Source of the DNA: Chitinophagaceae bacterium
GTDB lineage: Bacteria; Bacteroidota; Bacteroidia; Chitinophagales; Chitinophagaceae
DNA length: 64,000 nt
Assembly: GCA_027489035.1 (NCBI GenBank)
Contig: JAIYAN010000023.1
Location: 186,001-250,000, forward strand
Direction of reading: 5' to 3'
Part shown: positions 1-9,124 of the stretch, piece after piece
Layout of the letters: every line of letters begins with the position of its first letter
Numbering within the stretch: position 1 is the first letter of the stretch
Notes under the pieces: generated by a model
Databases searched by the model: none
Told to the model about the DNA's origin: nothing
Seen by the model: only the letters and a program-made list of their open reading frames with translations
Program-made: the position numbers and the translations under genes

Positions 1-1
1 A

Positions 2-118
2 ACATTATCTAACGCTGGTCAATATGCGCTACGGTTACCAGTTGCAAAAATGGAATTATTTAAATCTTCTAAATACGAAATTTTGAATGCGTGTATTCAG
101 TTTCTGATGGAGAATTGA
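2..118 (+). CDS. C-terminal end of an unidentified protein (partial)
   Basis: An open frame runs in from the window edge and stops at TGA 116-118, giving 38 residues that end in ACIQFLMEN. It keeps a balanced amino-acid composition (NAGQYALRLPVAKMELF) and no low-complexity bias, so I read it as the tail of a real gene. I do not recognise the family from so short a piece. It converges on pabB, and the space between them is filled with repeats. Confidence 0.45.
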   Translation, partial: TLSNAGQYALRLPVAKMELFKSSKYEILNACIQFLMEN

Positions 119-187
119 ATGTAATTTGATGAATGGTGGAAACGTCAACACAAGGCCACGAAGTTCAAATGCTTGCAGCATTTTTTT

Positions 188-266
188 GACACGAAGGCAC
201 AAAGACACGAAGGCACGAAGTTTTTTTGCTTCACGCAAAGCTCGCAAAGATGCAAAGGCGCAAAGT
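188..266. repeat. CACGAAGG / CGCAAAG-type intergenic repeat
   Basis: Two degenerate arrays lie side by side: CACGAAGGCACAAAGACACG and its continuation, then a GCAAAG-based array (TCGCAAAGATGCAAAGGCGC). Related sequence in inverse orientation occurs at 19855-20000. A 66-codon open frame across the region is a by-product of the repeats. Confidence 0.7.
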
Positions 267-279
267 GGAAAATACTTCC

Positions 280-372
280 AACCTCATAAACCTCATAAAC
301 CTCATAAACCTCATAAACCTCTTTAAAAACTTTTTGAACTCATTGAACCTTTTGAACCTCATTTTTTAACAC
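280..372. repeat. AAC-anchored 9-nt repeat island
   Basis: Four perfect copies of the nonamer AACCTCATA are followed by degenerate units (AACTCATTG, AACCTTTTG) with the AAC kept. The island ends 12 nt before the 3' end of pabB, so on the pabB transcript it would read as GTT-type units. It belongs to the family described for the islands near 4.8, 5.0, 19.9, 22.6, 34.2, 39.0, 56.1 and 60.5 kb. Confidence 0.8.
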
Positions 373-384
373 CAATCGGAAGAC

Positions 385-1686
385 TTATAGCAACTCATTT
401 TTCAAAATCCTTTCTATCGCAGATACTTTTACATTTGTTTCTTCAAATTCTTGTAAAGGGTTGCTATTTATTGTAATTCCACCGCCTGCAAAATAGGCGA
501 GATGTTTTTTTGTTTCATTATAAAATATACTGCGGATAATTACATTAAAATCAAAATCACCATCAGGAGTAACATATCCAATTGTACCAGAAAAAAGTCC
601 CCTTGGAACGGTTTCGTATTTTTCAATTAATTCCATTACTTTTTTCTTTGGTGCGCCTGTCATAGATCCCATCGGAAAACATGCTTCTATGATTTCCGTC
701 CAATGCATCGATTTATCTACGTTTGCGGCGATAGTGCTTATCATTTGATGCACTTGCGGGAAACTATACATTTCAAATAATTCTTCCACCCTTACAGAAC
801 CTTCAGTAGATATTTTACTTAAATCATTTCTTACCAAATCCACAATCATTACATTTTCACTTCTTTCTTTTGGCGAATTTTTAAGTTTGTTTTTTAAATC
901 CTCGTCTTTAGAAATGTCGGTCAAATCTCGTCTACTCGTTCCTTTTATCGGCTGCGAAATAACCGTTTCTCCTGTCTTTTTTAAAAAGCGTTCGGGGCTC
1001 GAGCAGATGCAATACTTATTAGATAATTTATAAAAAGCTGCAAATGGATTCGGCGAAACCGTTTTTAATTGTTGAAACAAATAAACAGGATTCACTTCAA
1101 CATCATTTGAAAAAAAATGTCTACAAAAATTAATTTCATAACAATCTCCACGTTGTATATGCGCTAAAATATTTTTTAATTTTTCAAGATATTCGTTTTG
1201 AGTATGATCTGGTTTGCAAATGATTTGAGCAGCATTATTTTGTGCTATAACGTCTGATTGCTTTTCAATTTCTTGAAAGATATCTTTTGTATTCTGCTTT
1301 TTATTTGAAACTATACGAACCTGATTATTTGAAACAGTAACCATTATTTCTGGCTGAAAAAAGTATGCCGATGGAAATCCGATTTCATTTTGTTCGGCAG
1401 AAGGATAATTGATATGACCAAATAGCCAACCTGGATTTTTTTGAGCAAATGATTTTAAATTGTCAAAAAGGTTTTCGTTTGATAATTCTATAGATTCATT
1501 TGCTCCAATAGCAAGCATGCATTCAAACACAGGCTGTTCAAAACTGTAGTTATTGTTATCTAAAAAACAAAAAATGTTGAATTGATTAGACCAATTCAAC
1601 ATTTTTATTTTAAAGGATTCTGTATTATCTACAAAAAAAGTATCGTGTAATGTTTGATTCAATTTATAATTAAAAGTCATCGTCAT
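385..1686 (-). CDS. pabB: Aminodeoxychorismate synthase component I (chorismate-binding)
   Basis: The protein is predicted to aminate chorismate to 4-amino-4-deoxychorismate for folate synthesis, together with a glutaminase subunit not seen here. The C-terminal chorismate-binding domain is complete: QPIKGTSRR near residue 245, ENVMIVDLVRNDLSKIS, FPMGSMTGAPKKK, GTIGYVTPDGDFDFN and GGGITINSNPLQEFEET. The lysine in PIKGT is typical of PabB; anthranilate synthases have PIAGT there. The N-terminal third is divergent. I place the start at ATG 1684-1686 (ATG 1678-1680 is also possible). The longer frame back to 1716 runs through the acidic tail of the upstream gene, which overlaps by 11-17 nt, so the two are probably translationally coupled. 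About 433 aa. Confidence 0.88.
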   Translation of the reverse strand: MTMTFNYKLNQTLHDTFFVDNTESFKIKMLNWSNQFNIFCFLDNNNYSFEQPVFECMLAIGANESIELSNENLFDNLKSFAQKNPGWLFGHINYPSAEQNEIGFPSAYFFQPEIMVTVSNNQVRIVSNKKQNTKDIFQEIEKQSDVIAQNNAAQIICKPDHTQNEYLEKLKNILAHIQRGDCYEINFCRHFFSNDVEVNPVYLFQQLKTVSPNPFAAFYKLSNKYCICSSPERFLKKTGETVISQPIKGTSRRDLTDISKDEDLKNKLKNSPKERSENVMIVDLVRNDLSKISTEGSVRVEELFEMYSFPQVHQMISTIAANVDKSMHWTEIIEACFPMGSMTGAPKKKVMELIEKYETVPRGLFSGTIGYVTPDGDFDFNVIIRSIFYNETKKHLAYFAGGGITINSNPLQEFEETNVKVSAIERILKNELL

Positions 1687-2086
1687 CAAATCCACCATCT
1701 CCCATATCATCATCAAACAAACCTAAATCTTTGAAATCGTCATCGAAATCATCATCATTTTTTGATGGTTTTTTTCCTGATGAAGGTGCTTTTTTATTCT
1801 TTGATTTTGGAATATCAAATTCTTCAAAGTCAGGATCCCAATCGTCACTATCTTCTGGGTTTTCCCAATCGTCTTTAATATCTACATCATCATCGTCGTC
1901 ATCATCATCATCGTTTGATGATTTTTTAGAAGATGATTTTTTTGATTTTGGAGTTTCTTCAAAATCATCGTCATCATCATCTTCTTCTTCAGATTTTGAT
2001 TTTGCTTTAGATTTCTTTGGCGCCTCTTTTTTAGGGGCAGCAGCTTTTGTTGTTGTCTTTTTTTCGCTTTCTTTTTTTGTTGCCAT
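1670..2086 (-). CDS. Acidic/lysine-rich disordered protein, unknown function
   Basis: The 138 residues are of extreme composition. Residues 1-30 are a Lys/Ala histone-tail-like segment (KKTTTKAAAPKKEAPKKSK). Alternating blocks of poly-Asp (runs of 6 and 9), Lys/Ser blocks and an acidic aromatic stretch (DDWENPEDSDDWDPDFEEF) follow, and it ends in DDDDF. It has no signal peptide, membrane segment or recognisable domain, and is surely disordered. It starts about 80 nt after purA's 3' end on the same strand and overlaps the start of pabB. A charged nucleic-acid or RNA-polymerase-associated role, by analogy with RNA polymerase delta-type acidic tails, is only a guess. The opposite strand has a long Ser/Phe frame that is a shadow. 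Confidence 0.75.
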   Translation of the reverse strand: MATKKESEKKTTTKAAAPKKEAPKKSKAKSKSEEEDDDDDDFEETPKSKKSSSKKSSNDDDDDDDDDVDIKDDWENPEDSDDWDPDFEEFDIPKSKNKKAPSSGKKPSKNDDDFDDDFKDLGLFDDDMGDGGFDDDDF

Positions 2087-2166
2087 TTCTATACTGGATT
2101 AGTTATGTAAAATTTCCACGAGATTTTTAAATAGCCAAATATTTTTGCAAGTTTTTTTAAAAAATT

Positions 2167-3429
2167 TTATGCAACAATCAGCTGTTCTCTTCCCGGACCG
2201 TTGCTGATGTATTTTACTTCAACATTTAGATAAGCATTGATGAATGAAATATAGGTTTTCATTTCTTCAGGCATTTCTGAAATATTTTTTAAAGTAGAAA
2301 TATTTTTCTTCCAACCTTTAAAAGATTGATAAACAGGTTTTAAATCTAGGTTATGCATTTGAAAAGGAACCTGCATTGACTCAACACCATTAACAAGATA
2401 ACCTTTGCAAACTTCAAGCGTGTCTAATTCATCCATTATATCCGCTTTTGTCATTACAATTTGTGTAACGCCATTGATCATACAAGCAAAATTTAAGGCA
2501 ACTAAATCAATCCATCCACAGCGTCTAGGCCTGCCTGTTGTACTTCCAAATTCGTTTCCTGTTTTTCTTAAGAATTCGCCTTTATCATCAAAAAGTTCAG
2601 TTGGAAATGGACCGCTACCAACGCGTGTACAATAAGCTTTTGTAATACCGATGATTTCTTTTATTTTTTGAGGAGCAATACCTAAACCAGAGCAAACGCC
2701 AGCAGAGATGGTATTGCTACTGGTAACAAACGGAAACGTACCAAAATCAACATCTAACATACTTCCTTGCGCACCTTCAGCAAGTACACGCATTCCCTTG
2801 TTTATTTTTTCATTGATAAAATATTCTCCATTTACAATATTAAAACCTTTTATAAATTCAATGGCTTCAAAAAATGCGTTCTCCCATTCTGTAATTTCTT
2901 CTTGAAAATCAAAATTCCCCAACAATTGATAATGCTTGGCGCGAAGTTTATTATACATTTCCAAAAAATCGGGATTTAAAATATCGCCAACCCTCAAACC
3001 ATTTCTTCCAGTTTTATCCATGTATGCTGGCCCAATTCCTTTAAGCGTACTTCCAATTTTATCTAATCCTTTTGAAAGTTCACTTGCTTTATCCAATGCT
3101 CTATGCGTAGGTAAAATCAAGTGTGTTCTTTCGCTGATAAAAAGATTCTTTTTATAATCAACACCAAACGCAGATACTGCTTCACATTCTTTTTTAAATG
3201 TCACCACATCTAATACTACGCCATTTCCAATTAGGTTTATTTTATCTTGATGAAAAATTCCACTTGGAATTTGGTGTAATACCACTTTTTTATCGCCTAT
3301 GTATAGCGTATGGCCTGCATTTGGACCACCTTGAAAACGTGCAATAACATCGTAGTTTTTTGCAAAATAATCTACGATTTTTCCCTTTCCTTCATCTCCC
3401 CATTGTAAACCTAAAATAACATCTACCAT
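2167..3429 (-). CDS. purA: Adenylosuccinate synthetase
   Basis: It catalyses GTP-dependent condensation of IMP and aspartate to adenylosuccinate, the first committed step of AMP synthesis. The N-terminal phosphate-binding loop GLQWGDEGKGK (residues 7-17) with catalytic Asp, GGPNAGHT, the IMP-binding EGAQGSMLDVDFGTFPFVT segment and the C-terminal GPGREQLIV are all present. Its 420 aa match the family. The ATG at 3427-3429 fits the conserved MVDVILGLQWGDEGKGK start. It stands as a separate unit between clpX and the acidic-protein/pabB pair, with about 88 nt to clpX. Confidence 0.97.
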   Translation of the reverse strand: MVDVILGLQWGDEGKGKIVDYFAKNYDVIARFQGGPNAGHTLYIGDKKVVLHQIPSGIFHQDKINLIGNGVVLDVVTFKKECEAVSAFGVDYKKNLFISERTHLILPTHRALDKASELSKGLDKIGSTLKGIGPAYMDKTGRNGLRVGDILNPDFLEMYNKLRAKHYQLLGNFDFQEEITEWENAFFEAIEFIKGFNIVNGEYFINEKINKGMRVLAEGAQGSMLDVDFGTFPFVTSSNTISAGVCSGLGIAPQKIKEIIGITKAYCTRVGSGPFPTELFDDKGEFLRKTGNEFGSTTGRPRRCGWIDLVALNFACMINGVTQIVMTKADIMDELDTLEVCKGYLVNGVESMQVPFQMHNLDLKPVYQSFKGWKKNISTLKNISEMPEEMKTYISFINAYLNVEVKYISNGPGREQLIVA

Positions 3430-3517
3430 TGTGTGTTTTTTCTAAAATTTTAATTGAAAATATTTTTAAAACTGAAATGCGAAAATAAAATTACATTATT
3501 AAGTTGCACCAATAAAT

Positions 3518-4759
3518 TTATGCAACTTTTAAAATGCCCATTTTAGTAACATTGAATTTATTTTCGGCGTATTCTAAAGTAACATTGAATTCTGTAACTT
3601 TTTTTGAGGGCAACTCAAACATGGCATCTGTTAAAATTCCTTCGCAAATGCTTCTTAATCCTCTAGCGCCTAATTTATATTCTAATGCTTTTTGAACCAT
3701 AAATTCAAAAACTTCTGGCTCAAAAGTTAGTTTGATTCCTTCCATTTCAAACAAGCGGATAAACTGTTTAATCAATGCGTTTTTGGGCTCTGTCAAAATG
3801 CTTCTCAATGTTAGAACATCCAAAGGATTTAAATAAGTAACCACTGGTAAACGTCCCAATAACTCGGGGATCAACCCAAATTGCTTTAAATCAACGGCAT
3901 TAATAAATTGCAAAAGATTGTCTTGTTGATAATCTTGTAATTCTTTATTCACATTAAAACCAATTGCATTTGTATTGATTCTTTTTGCAATAATTCTATC
4001 GATGCCATCAAAAGCGCCGCCACAAATGAAAAGTATATTTTGTGTATTTACTTTAACCATTTTTTGTTCGGGATGTTTTCTGCCACCTTGAGGCGGAACT
4101 AAAACCTCAGCACCTTCTAAAAGCTTCAATAATCCTTGTTGAACGCCTTCTCCACTTACATCTCTTGTTATTGAGGGATTGTCGCTTTTACGGGCAATTT
4201 TATCAATCTCATCAATAAAAACAATTCCCCTTTCTGCACTTTCAACATCATAATTACATGATTGTAATAATCTGCTCAACATGCTTTCTACATCTTCCCC
4301 CACATACCCAGCTTCTGTAAAAACAGTTGCATCCACAATAGCAAATGGTACATTCAGCATGCGTGCAATAGATTTTGCTAAAAGTGTTTTTCCTGTTCCA
4401 GTTTCCCCAACCATAATAATGTTGCTTTTTTCAATCTCAACATCATCGTTTTCTGTTTTCTGATTTATTCTTTTGTAGTGATTGTAAACTGCAACGGATA
4501 ATACCTTTTTGGCATCTTCTTGTCCAATTACATATTCATCCAAAAAAGCTTTGATTTCAGCAGGCTTTTTGATGGTTATTTTATTTTTTGAATCAGATTG
4601 AGTATCAGATTTTTGAGGTACGACTTCTACTTTGATAATTTCTTGTGCATGTTCAACACAATTTTCACAAATATGGCCATCTTGACCGGCAATAAGTATT
4701 TTAACTTCATCGCGATTTCTGCCGCAAAATGAACAATGCAATGATTGTTGCTTAGCCAT
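3518..4759 (-). CDS. clpX: ClpX ATPase subunit of the Clp protease
   Basis: AAA+ unfoldase that recognises substrates and feeds them into ClpP. It has an N-terminal C4 zinc finger (Cys9, Cys12, Cys31, Cys34), Walker A GETGTGKT near residue 117, the pore-loop region [17 protein letters not shown], Walker [12 protein letters not shown], the RKHPEQ segment and sensor 2 GARGLRS. The 413 aa match the family. It lies downstream of the two clpP genes on the same strand, but a 354-bp repeat-filled gap and its own -7-like element separate it from them, so it is probably transcribed independently. Confidence 0.97.
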   Translation of the reverse strand: MAKQQSLHCSFCGRNRDEVKILIAGQDGHICENCVEHAQEIIKVEVVPQKSDTQSDSKNKITIKKPAEIKAFLDEYVIGQEDAKKVLSVAVYNHYKRINQKTENDDVEIEKSNIIMVGETGTGKTLLAKSIARMLNVPFAIVDATVFTEAGYVGEDVESMLSRLLQSCNYDVESAERGIVFIDEIDKIARKSDNPSITRDVSGEGVQQGLLKLLEGAEVLVPPQGGRKHPEQKMVKVNTQNILFICGGAFDGIDRIIAKRINTNAIGFNVNKELQDYQQDNLLQFINAVDLKQFGLIPELLGRLPVVTYLNPLDVLTLRSILTEPKNALIKQFIRLFEMEGIKLTFEPEVFEFMVQKALEYKLGARGLRSICEGILTDAMFELPSKKVTEFNVTLEYAENKFNVTKMGILKVA

Positions 4760-4785
4760 AGATTATTTATTGAAAAGGTAGGACG

Positions 4786-4793
4786 CAAAGATA
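4786..4793 (-). promoter_or_regulatory. Candidate -7 promoter element of clpX
   Basis: On the minus strand the octamer TATCTTTG matches the Bacteroidota -7 consensus TAnnTTTG, 26 nt upstream of the clpX ATG. No TTTG is found at the expected -33 distance, so this is a partial match. Confidence 0.45.
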
Positions 4794-4825
4794 ACGAAGG
4801 GATGTAAAAAGAGGTAAATTAAAAA

Positions 4826-5110
4826 GAGGTTTTTTTGAACGTTTTGAACGTTTATAATGTTTGAGAAGTTTTTGAGGTTTAGGTAAGGGTTGAATATTTT
4901 CAACCCTTACACTTATGTTTTTTGATGATTAGAGATAACAACCACGGTTACAGAAAAATCCTTCAATAAAACAAAAGGTTTGAAACGTTTTACACATTCC
5001 AAACCTTTTGAACTTATTGAACCTTTTGAACCTATTAAACGTCTAAAACCTCAAAAACCTCTTAAACCTCAAAAAACCTTTTGTAAGGGTTGAATATTTT
5101 CAATCCCTAC
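4826..5110. repeat. Composite repeat island between clpX and clpP
   Basis: This 354-bp gap has no gene. It contains, in order: an AAC-nonamer array read on the minus strand (4826-4882); a 28-bp palindrome with 12-bp perfect arms, GTAAGGGTTGAA, loop TATT (4883-4910); about 90 bp of non-repeated AT-rich sequence; an AAC-nonamer array read on the plus strand (5002-5080: AACCTTTTG, AACTTATTG, AACCTATTA, AACCTCTTA and others); and a second palindrome with two arm mismatches (5083-5110). The two arrays are inverted relative to each other. The second palindrome sits 3 nt after the clpP stop and may serve as its transcript end. Confidence 0.75.
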
Positions 5111-5113
5111 AAC

Positions 5114-5731
5114 TTAAATCTTCTCAAGCAAATGATCTACAATGCCATATGCGATTGATTCTTGGGCATTCATCCAATAATCTCTATTAAAATCTGTCAT
5201 TACTTTTTCGAAAGTTTGACCACAATTATCAGCTAATAATTGCGCGCCCATTTCTTTTGTTTTTTGCATTTGTACAGCCATGATTTCTAAATCTGCACTC
5301 GTGCCTCTTCCGCCACCACTTGGTTGGTGTATCATCACTTCGCCATGCGGAAAAATAAATCTTCTTCCTTTTTGCCCACCACTTAATAATATACTTCCCA
5401 TGCTTGCAGCCATCCCCATACAAACTGTACTAACTGGCGATGATATCATTTGCATTGTGTCGTAAATAACCATTCCACTCGTTACTACACCACCTGGACT
5501 GTTGATGTAAAATGTGATTTCTTTTCCTGGGTCAATGGCTTCTAAATAAAGTAAACGATCTGTAATGTCTTTAGCAGTTTTGTCTTCTACCGCACCCCAT
5601 AAAAACACTTTGCGTTGTTCAATAAATTTCTTGTCAAACATCCAACCGCTCATCATTTTTTCCATTGGATTTTCTGGAGATTCCATTGGTGATTCATCTT
5701 CTAGGCGAATATTACTTTTATTGTAATTCAT
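5114..5731 (-). CDS. clpP: ATP-dependent Clp protease proteolytic subunit (second copy)
   Basis: Self-compartmentalised serine peptidase. The triad is visible: Ser110 in GMAASMGS, His135 in IHQPSGGG and Asp184 in NRDYW. NSPGG and the handle-region Gln/Lys helix (QMQKTKEMGAQ) are also present. The 205-aa protein carries a roughly 30-residue N-terminal extension before the core, rich in Met/Pro/Glu (SPMESPENPMEKMMSGW), and begins 22 nt after the stop of the other clpP, so both are co-transcribed. The two copies are clearly different sequences, as in bacteria that build mixed ClpP1/ClpP2 barrels; whether they hetero-assemble cannot be seen here. Confidence 0.95.
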   Translation of the reverse strand: MNYNKSNIRLEDESPMESPENPMEKMMSGWMFDKKFIEQRKVFLWGAVEDKTAKDITDRLLYLEAIDPGKEITFYINSPGGVVTSGMVIYDTMQMISSPVSTVCMGMAASMGSILLSGGQKGRRFIFPHGEVMIHQPSGGGRGTSADLEIMAVQMQKTKEMGAQLLADNCGQTFEKVMTDFNRDYWMNAQESIAYGIVDHLLEKI

Positions 5732-5753
5732 AATTATTTTATTGTTGTGTTTA

Positions 5754-6446
5754 TTAATCTTTTTTTAATTTTCTTGGATTCATGATTAACACTTCATCCA
5801 CTAAACCGTATTCTTTAGCTTCAGTTGATGTCATCCAATAATCTCTATCACAATCCAAAGCTACTTTGTCAAAAGGTTGACCTGTATGGTTGGCTAAAAT
5901 TTCGTAAAGTTCTTTTTTGATTTTACGAATTTCATTTACAGTGATTTCAATATCAGTTGCTTGTCCACCAGCACCTGCACTTGGTTGGTGCATCATAATG
6001 CGACTATGTTTTAAAGCAGTACGTTTGCCTTTTGCACCTGCGCACATTAATACAGCGCCCATACTTGCTGCCATTCCTGTACATATTGTAGCAATATCTG
6101 GAGTTATGAATTGCATGGTGTCGTACATTCCTAATCCTGCATATACACTTCCTCCTGGGCTATTGATATACATTTGAATATCACGTGTGCGGTCGGTACT
6201 TTCTAAAAAAAGCAATTGAGCAGTTACAATGTTTGCAACCTCATCATTAATTGGATATCCTAAAAAAATTATTCTATCCATCATCAAACGGCTATAAACA
6301 TCCATAACGGCAACGTTCATTGGACGCTCCTCGATAATGTTTGGTGTAAGGTTTGTAACGTTGTGATTGATATAACTATGTAAGGTGTTGCTACTAACAC
6401 CCATATGTTTTACTGCGTACTTTTCAAATTCTTTTCCAAATTCCAT
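5754..6446 (-). CDS. clpP: ATP-dependent Clp protease proteolytic subunit (first copy)
   Basis: First gene of the clpP pair. The catalytic triad is Ser128 (GMAASMGA), His153 (MHQPSAGA) and Asp202 (DRDYWM); NSPGGSVYAG precedes it. At 230 aa it is longer than most ClpP (about 195-210). The extra N-terminal 45 residues contain KYAVKHMGVSS and EERPMNVAVMDVYSRLM, possibly a processed propeptide. The C-terminus ends in a basic patch (RKLKKD). The trigger-factor gene, often next to clpP, is elsewhere in this window (58.8 kb). No clear promoter was seen upstream. Confidence 0.95.
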   Translation of the reverse strand: MEFGKEFEKYAVKHMGVSSNTLHSYINHNVTNLTPNIIEERPMNVAVMDVYSRLMMDRIIFLGYPINDEVANIVTAQLLFLESTDRTRDIQMYINSPGGSVYAGLGMYDTMQFITPDIATICTGMAASMGAVLMCAGAKGKRTALKHSRIMMHQPSAGAGGQATDIEITVNEIRKIKKELYEILANHTGQPFDKVALDCDRDYWMTSTEAKEYGLVDEVLIMNPRKLKKD

Positions 6447-6540
6447 AGTAGTAATTGATTGTTTATTAAAAATATTATTTTGATTGGGTGATAATGTTGC
6501 TAAGGTATTAATTATCTGTAATTAAAATGATGATTAGTTT

Positions 6541-6632
6541 CATGAAAAGGGAAAAAAGTAAAAAGCAAAAAATCAAAAGTAAAAAGTTCTGAACCCAGTT
6601 TTTGATTTTTTACTTTTAAATTTTGAATTTAT
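6541..6632. repeat. AAAAGTAAAAA inverted repeat
   Basis: Perfect 11-nt arms AAAAGTAAAAA (6575-6585) and TTTTTACTTTT (6607-6617) flank a 21-nt loop, in a setting of further AAGTAAAAAG and TTTTTACTT copies. It lies at the 3' end of the zinc-peptidase gene and could act as an AT-rich transcript end. A sister element is at 42602-42702. Confidence 0.6.
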
Positions 6633-6639
6633 TTACAAT

Positions 6640-7335
6640 TTAATCTCTATCTCTTCCAACATAAATTAAAATGTATTGAACTAACATAGCAATTGAAGCT
6701 AATGCGGCAACCACATAAGTTAACGCAGCCCATTTCAATGCGTCTTTTGCTTTTTCTTGTTCTGGTGCATTTGTAATATTGGCATGAGTCAACCATTTCA
6801 ACGCTCTTGCTGATGCGTCAAATTCAACGGGTAATGTTACCAATGAAAACAATGTGGTTATGGCAAACAACACGATGCCTATTAACAATACAGTTGAGTT
6901 TCCTCCGCCAAATCCCATGAAGCCAATACCTGCCATTATTACCCATTGAGATAACGTACTGCTTATTTGAACAGCAGGCACCAATTTACTTCTAAGCATC
7001 AACATCGAATAAGCGGTTGCATGTTGAACCGCATGCCCACATTCGTGTGCAGCAACAGCGGCGGCGGCAACGTTTCTACCTTCGTAAACTTCTCTACTTA
7101 GGTTTACCGTTTTATTCAATGGGTTGTAATGATCTGTTAATGAACCCTCAACAGAGGTGATTTGTACATCGTAAATGCCATTGTCGTTTAGCATTTTTTT
7201 TGCGATTTCTTGACCACTTAAATGACTGCTTGTAGGTGATTGACTGTATTCTTTAAATTTGCTTTTAAGCTGCGATTGAACACTCATGCCAATCAACATA
7301 AAAATAACGGAAATGAAAATAATACCTATTGTCAT
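6640..7335 (-). CDS. Membrane zinc metallopeptidase, YugP family
   Basis: Predicted integral-membrane neutral zinc peptidase of the YugP family (DUF/PF04298). It has an N-terminal membrane helix (residues 1-18), the motif H97-ECG-H101 within AAHECGHAVQHA, and further hydrophobic helices near residues 125-165 and 200-225. A Glu in the FDASARA segment (LPVEFDASARAL) is the likely third ligand. At 231 aa it matches the family length. Function is unknown in general; membrane proteostasis is the usual inference. It is downstream of atpA but separated from it by a good terminator, so I do not see them as an operon. Confidence 0.88.
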   Translation of the reverse strand: MTIGIIFISVIFMLIGMSVQSQLKSKFKEYSQSPTSSHLSGQEIAKKMLNDNGIYDVQITSVEGSLTDHYNPLNKTVNLSREVYEGRNVAAAAVAAHECGHAVQHATAYSMLMLRSKLVPAVQISSTLSQWVIMAGIGFMGFGGGNSTVLLIGIVLFAITTLFSLVTLPVEFDASARALKWLTHANITNAPEQEKAKDALKWAALTYVVAALASIAMLVQYILIYVGRDRD

Positions 7336-7417
7336 AAATTTTTTTACAGTAAAGTTTCAAATATTGTTCCAATAATTTTTACTGACAAAATAGCAAAATG
7401 CGTAGAATTTGACTATA

Positions 7418-7447
7418 AAAAAAGGAGCCGAAAAATTCGACTCCTTA
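7418..7447 (-). terminator. Rho-independent terminator after atpA
   Basis: On the minus strand AAGGAGTCG and CGGCTCCTT pair over 9 bp (one G-T wobble) around a 7-nt loop, followed by a T run. It lies 25 nt past the atpA stop codon. Confidence 0.75.
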
Positions 7448-7471
7448 AGAATATGTATTTAAAATTAGTGC

Positions 7472-9049
7472 TTATTTATATTGAGTAGCTATGCCATTTG
7501 CCAATTCTACCATTTTCTTCAAACCATCTTCTGGTAAGTTTCCTTTTTTGAATTCAGCTAAAATATCAGCATGTTTGTTTTCCATTTCCATTAAGAAATG
7601 TTCTTCAAAAGCTTTTACATTTTTCACAGCTACGTTTTTCAATAAACCTTGTGTACCCAAATAAATGATGGCTACTTGTTTTTCTACTGAAAAAGGAGAG
7701 TATTGAGCTTGCTTCAATACTTCCACGTTTCTTGCACCTTTGTCAATTACATTTTTAGTAGCGGCATCCAAATCTCCACCGAATTTAGAGAACGCTTCTA
7801 GTTCACGGTAAAGCGCCTGATCTAATTTCAACGTACCAGCTACTTTTTTCATTGATTTAATTTGCGCATTACCACCCACACGACTAACAGAGATACCCAC
7901 GTTAATCGCAGGACGAATACCTGCATTAAACAAGTTACTTTCAAGGAAAATCTGTCCGTCGGTAATAGAAATTACGTTTGTAGGAATATAAGCAGATACG
8001 TCACCAGCTTGAGTTTCAATGATTGGAAGTGCAGTTAATGATCCACCACCTTTTACCAAATGCTTGATAGAAGCTGGTAAGTCATTCATTTGTTGTGCAA
8101 TTTCATCTTTAGAAACCACTTTCGCAGCTCTTTCTAATAAACGACTGTGTAAATAGAATACGTCTCCAGGATAAGCCTCACGACCTGGTGGACGACGAAG
8201 CAAAAGAGAAACCTCACGATAAGCAACCGCTTGTTTAGATAAATCATCATAGATAATTAAAGCTGGACGACCGGTGTCACGGAAGAATTCGCCAATTGCA
8301 GCTCCAGCAAATGGTGCGTAGAACTGTAATGGAGCTGGATCAGAAGCAGAAGCCGAAACAATAGTAGTATATGCCATTGCGTCGTTCTCTTCCAATGTTT
8401 TCATAATACCTGCAATGGTAGACGCTTTCTGTCCAATTGCTACATAAATACAATAAACAGGTTTTCCTGCCTTAAAAAATTCTTTTTGATTGATTATGGT
8501 ATCAATTGCAATCGCAGTTTTACCCGTTTGACGATCACCAATGATCAACTCACGTTGTCCACGACCAACTGGAATCATCGCATCAATCGCTTTGATACCT
8601 GTTTGTAGAGGTTCTTTAACTGGCTCTCTGAAAATTACCCCTGGCGCTTTACGCTCCAATGGCATTTCATATAATTCGCCTTTTAAAGGTCCTTTACCAT
8701 CAATTGGTTCTCCCAAAGTGTTGATTACACGACCACTCATTCCTTCACCTACTTTAATAGATGCGATTTGACCTGTACGTTTTACTTTGTCGCCTTCTTT
8801 GATTTCGCCGCTATCACCCATTAATACCACACCCACATTGTCTTCTTCAAGGTTTAAGGCAATTGCTTTAACGCCATTATCAAATTCCACCAATTCACCC
8901 GAACGAACATTGTTTAGTCCGTAAATACGAGCAATACCATCTCCAATTTGAAGTACAGTACCTACTTCTTCTAAGCTGGCTCCAACATTAAAGTTGCTTA
9001 ACTGCTGGCGAAGTATCGCCGAAATTTCATCTGGTTTGATTTCTACCAT
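7472..9049 (-). CDS. atpA: ATP synthase F1 subunit alpha
   Basis: Non-catalytic nucleotide-binding subunit of F1. The Walker A loop GDRQTGKT (near residue 170), [37 protein letters not shown] and the C-terminal alpha-domain are intact. The start is set at ATG 9047-9049 ([17 protein letters not shown]), giving the normal 525 aa. An in-frame extension upstream to 9187 covers the promoter and is not translated. Oddly, no other atp gene is near: atpH and atpG normally flank atpA in Bacteroidota, but here the neighbours are a YugP peptidase and a divergent secreted protease, and the gene has its own promoter and terminator. Confidence 0.97.
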   Translation of the reverse strand: MVEIKPDEISAILRQQLSNFNVGASLEEVGTVLQIGDGIARIYGLNNVRSGELVEFDNGVKAIALNLEEDNVGVVLMGDSGEIKEGDKVKRTGQIASIKVGEGMSGRVINTLGEPIDGKGPLKGELYEMPLERKAPGVIFREPVKEPLQTGIKAIDAMIPVGRGQRELIIGDRQTGKTAIAIDTIINQKEFFKAGKPVYCIYVAIGQKASTIAGIMKTLEENDAMAYTTIVSASASDPAPLQFYAPFAGAAIGEFFRDTGRPALIIYDDLSKQAVAYREVSLLLRRPPGREAYPGDVFYLHSRLLERAAKVVSKDEIAQQMNDLPASIKHLVKGGGSLTALPIIETQAGDVSAYIPTNVISITDGQIFLESNLFNAGIRPAINVGISVSRVGGNAQIKSMKKVAGTLKLDQALYRELEAFSKFGGDLDAATKNVIDKGARNVEVLKQAQYSPFSVEKQVAIIYLGTQGLLKNVAVKNVKAFEEHFLMEMENKHADILAEFKKGNLPEDGLKKMVELANGIATQYK

Positions 9050-9124
9050 AATATTAAAATTGAATATTAAATTGAATACTAAGAATGTTGAATCAACTGA
9101 AACGACACCTTTTAAAATCGGTTG

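Noticed and set aside
126-326. 66-codon frame ending in PHK repeats
   Set aside because: It crosses two different intergenic repeat arrays that recur elsewhere without an open frame.
280-372. CRISPR-like array
   Set aside because: The units are only 9 nt with no unique spacers, and there are no cas genes in the window.
1731-2102. Ser/Phe-rich plus-strand frame of 123 codons
   Set aside because: It is the antisense of the poly-Asp/Lys gene, with no independent start signal.
7240-7488. 82-codon plus-strand frame between the zinc peptidase and atpA
   Set aside because: It overlaps both genes and the atpA terminator in antisense.
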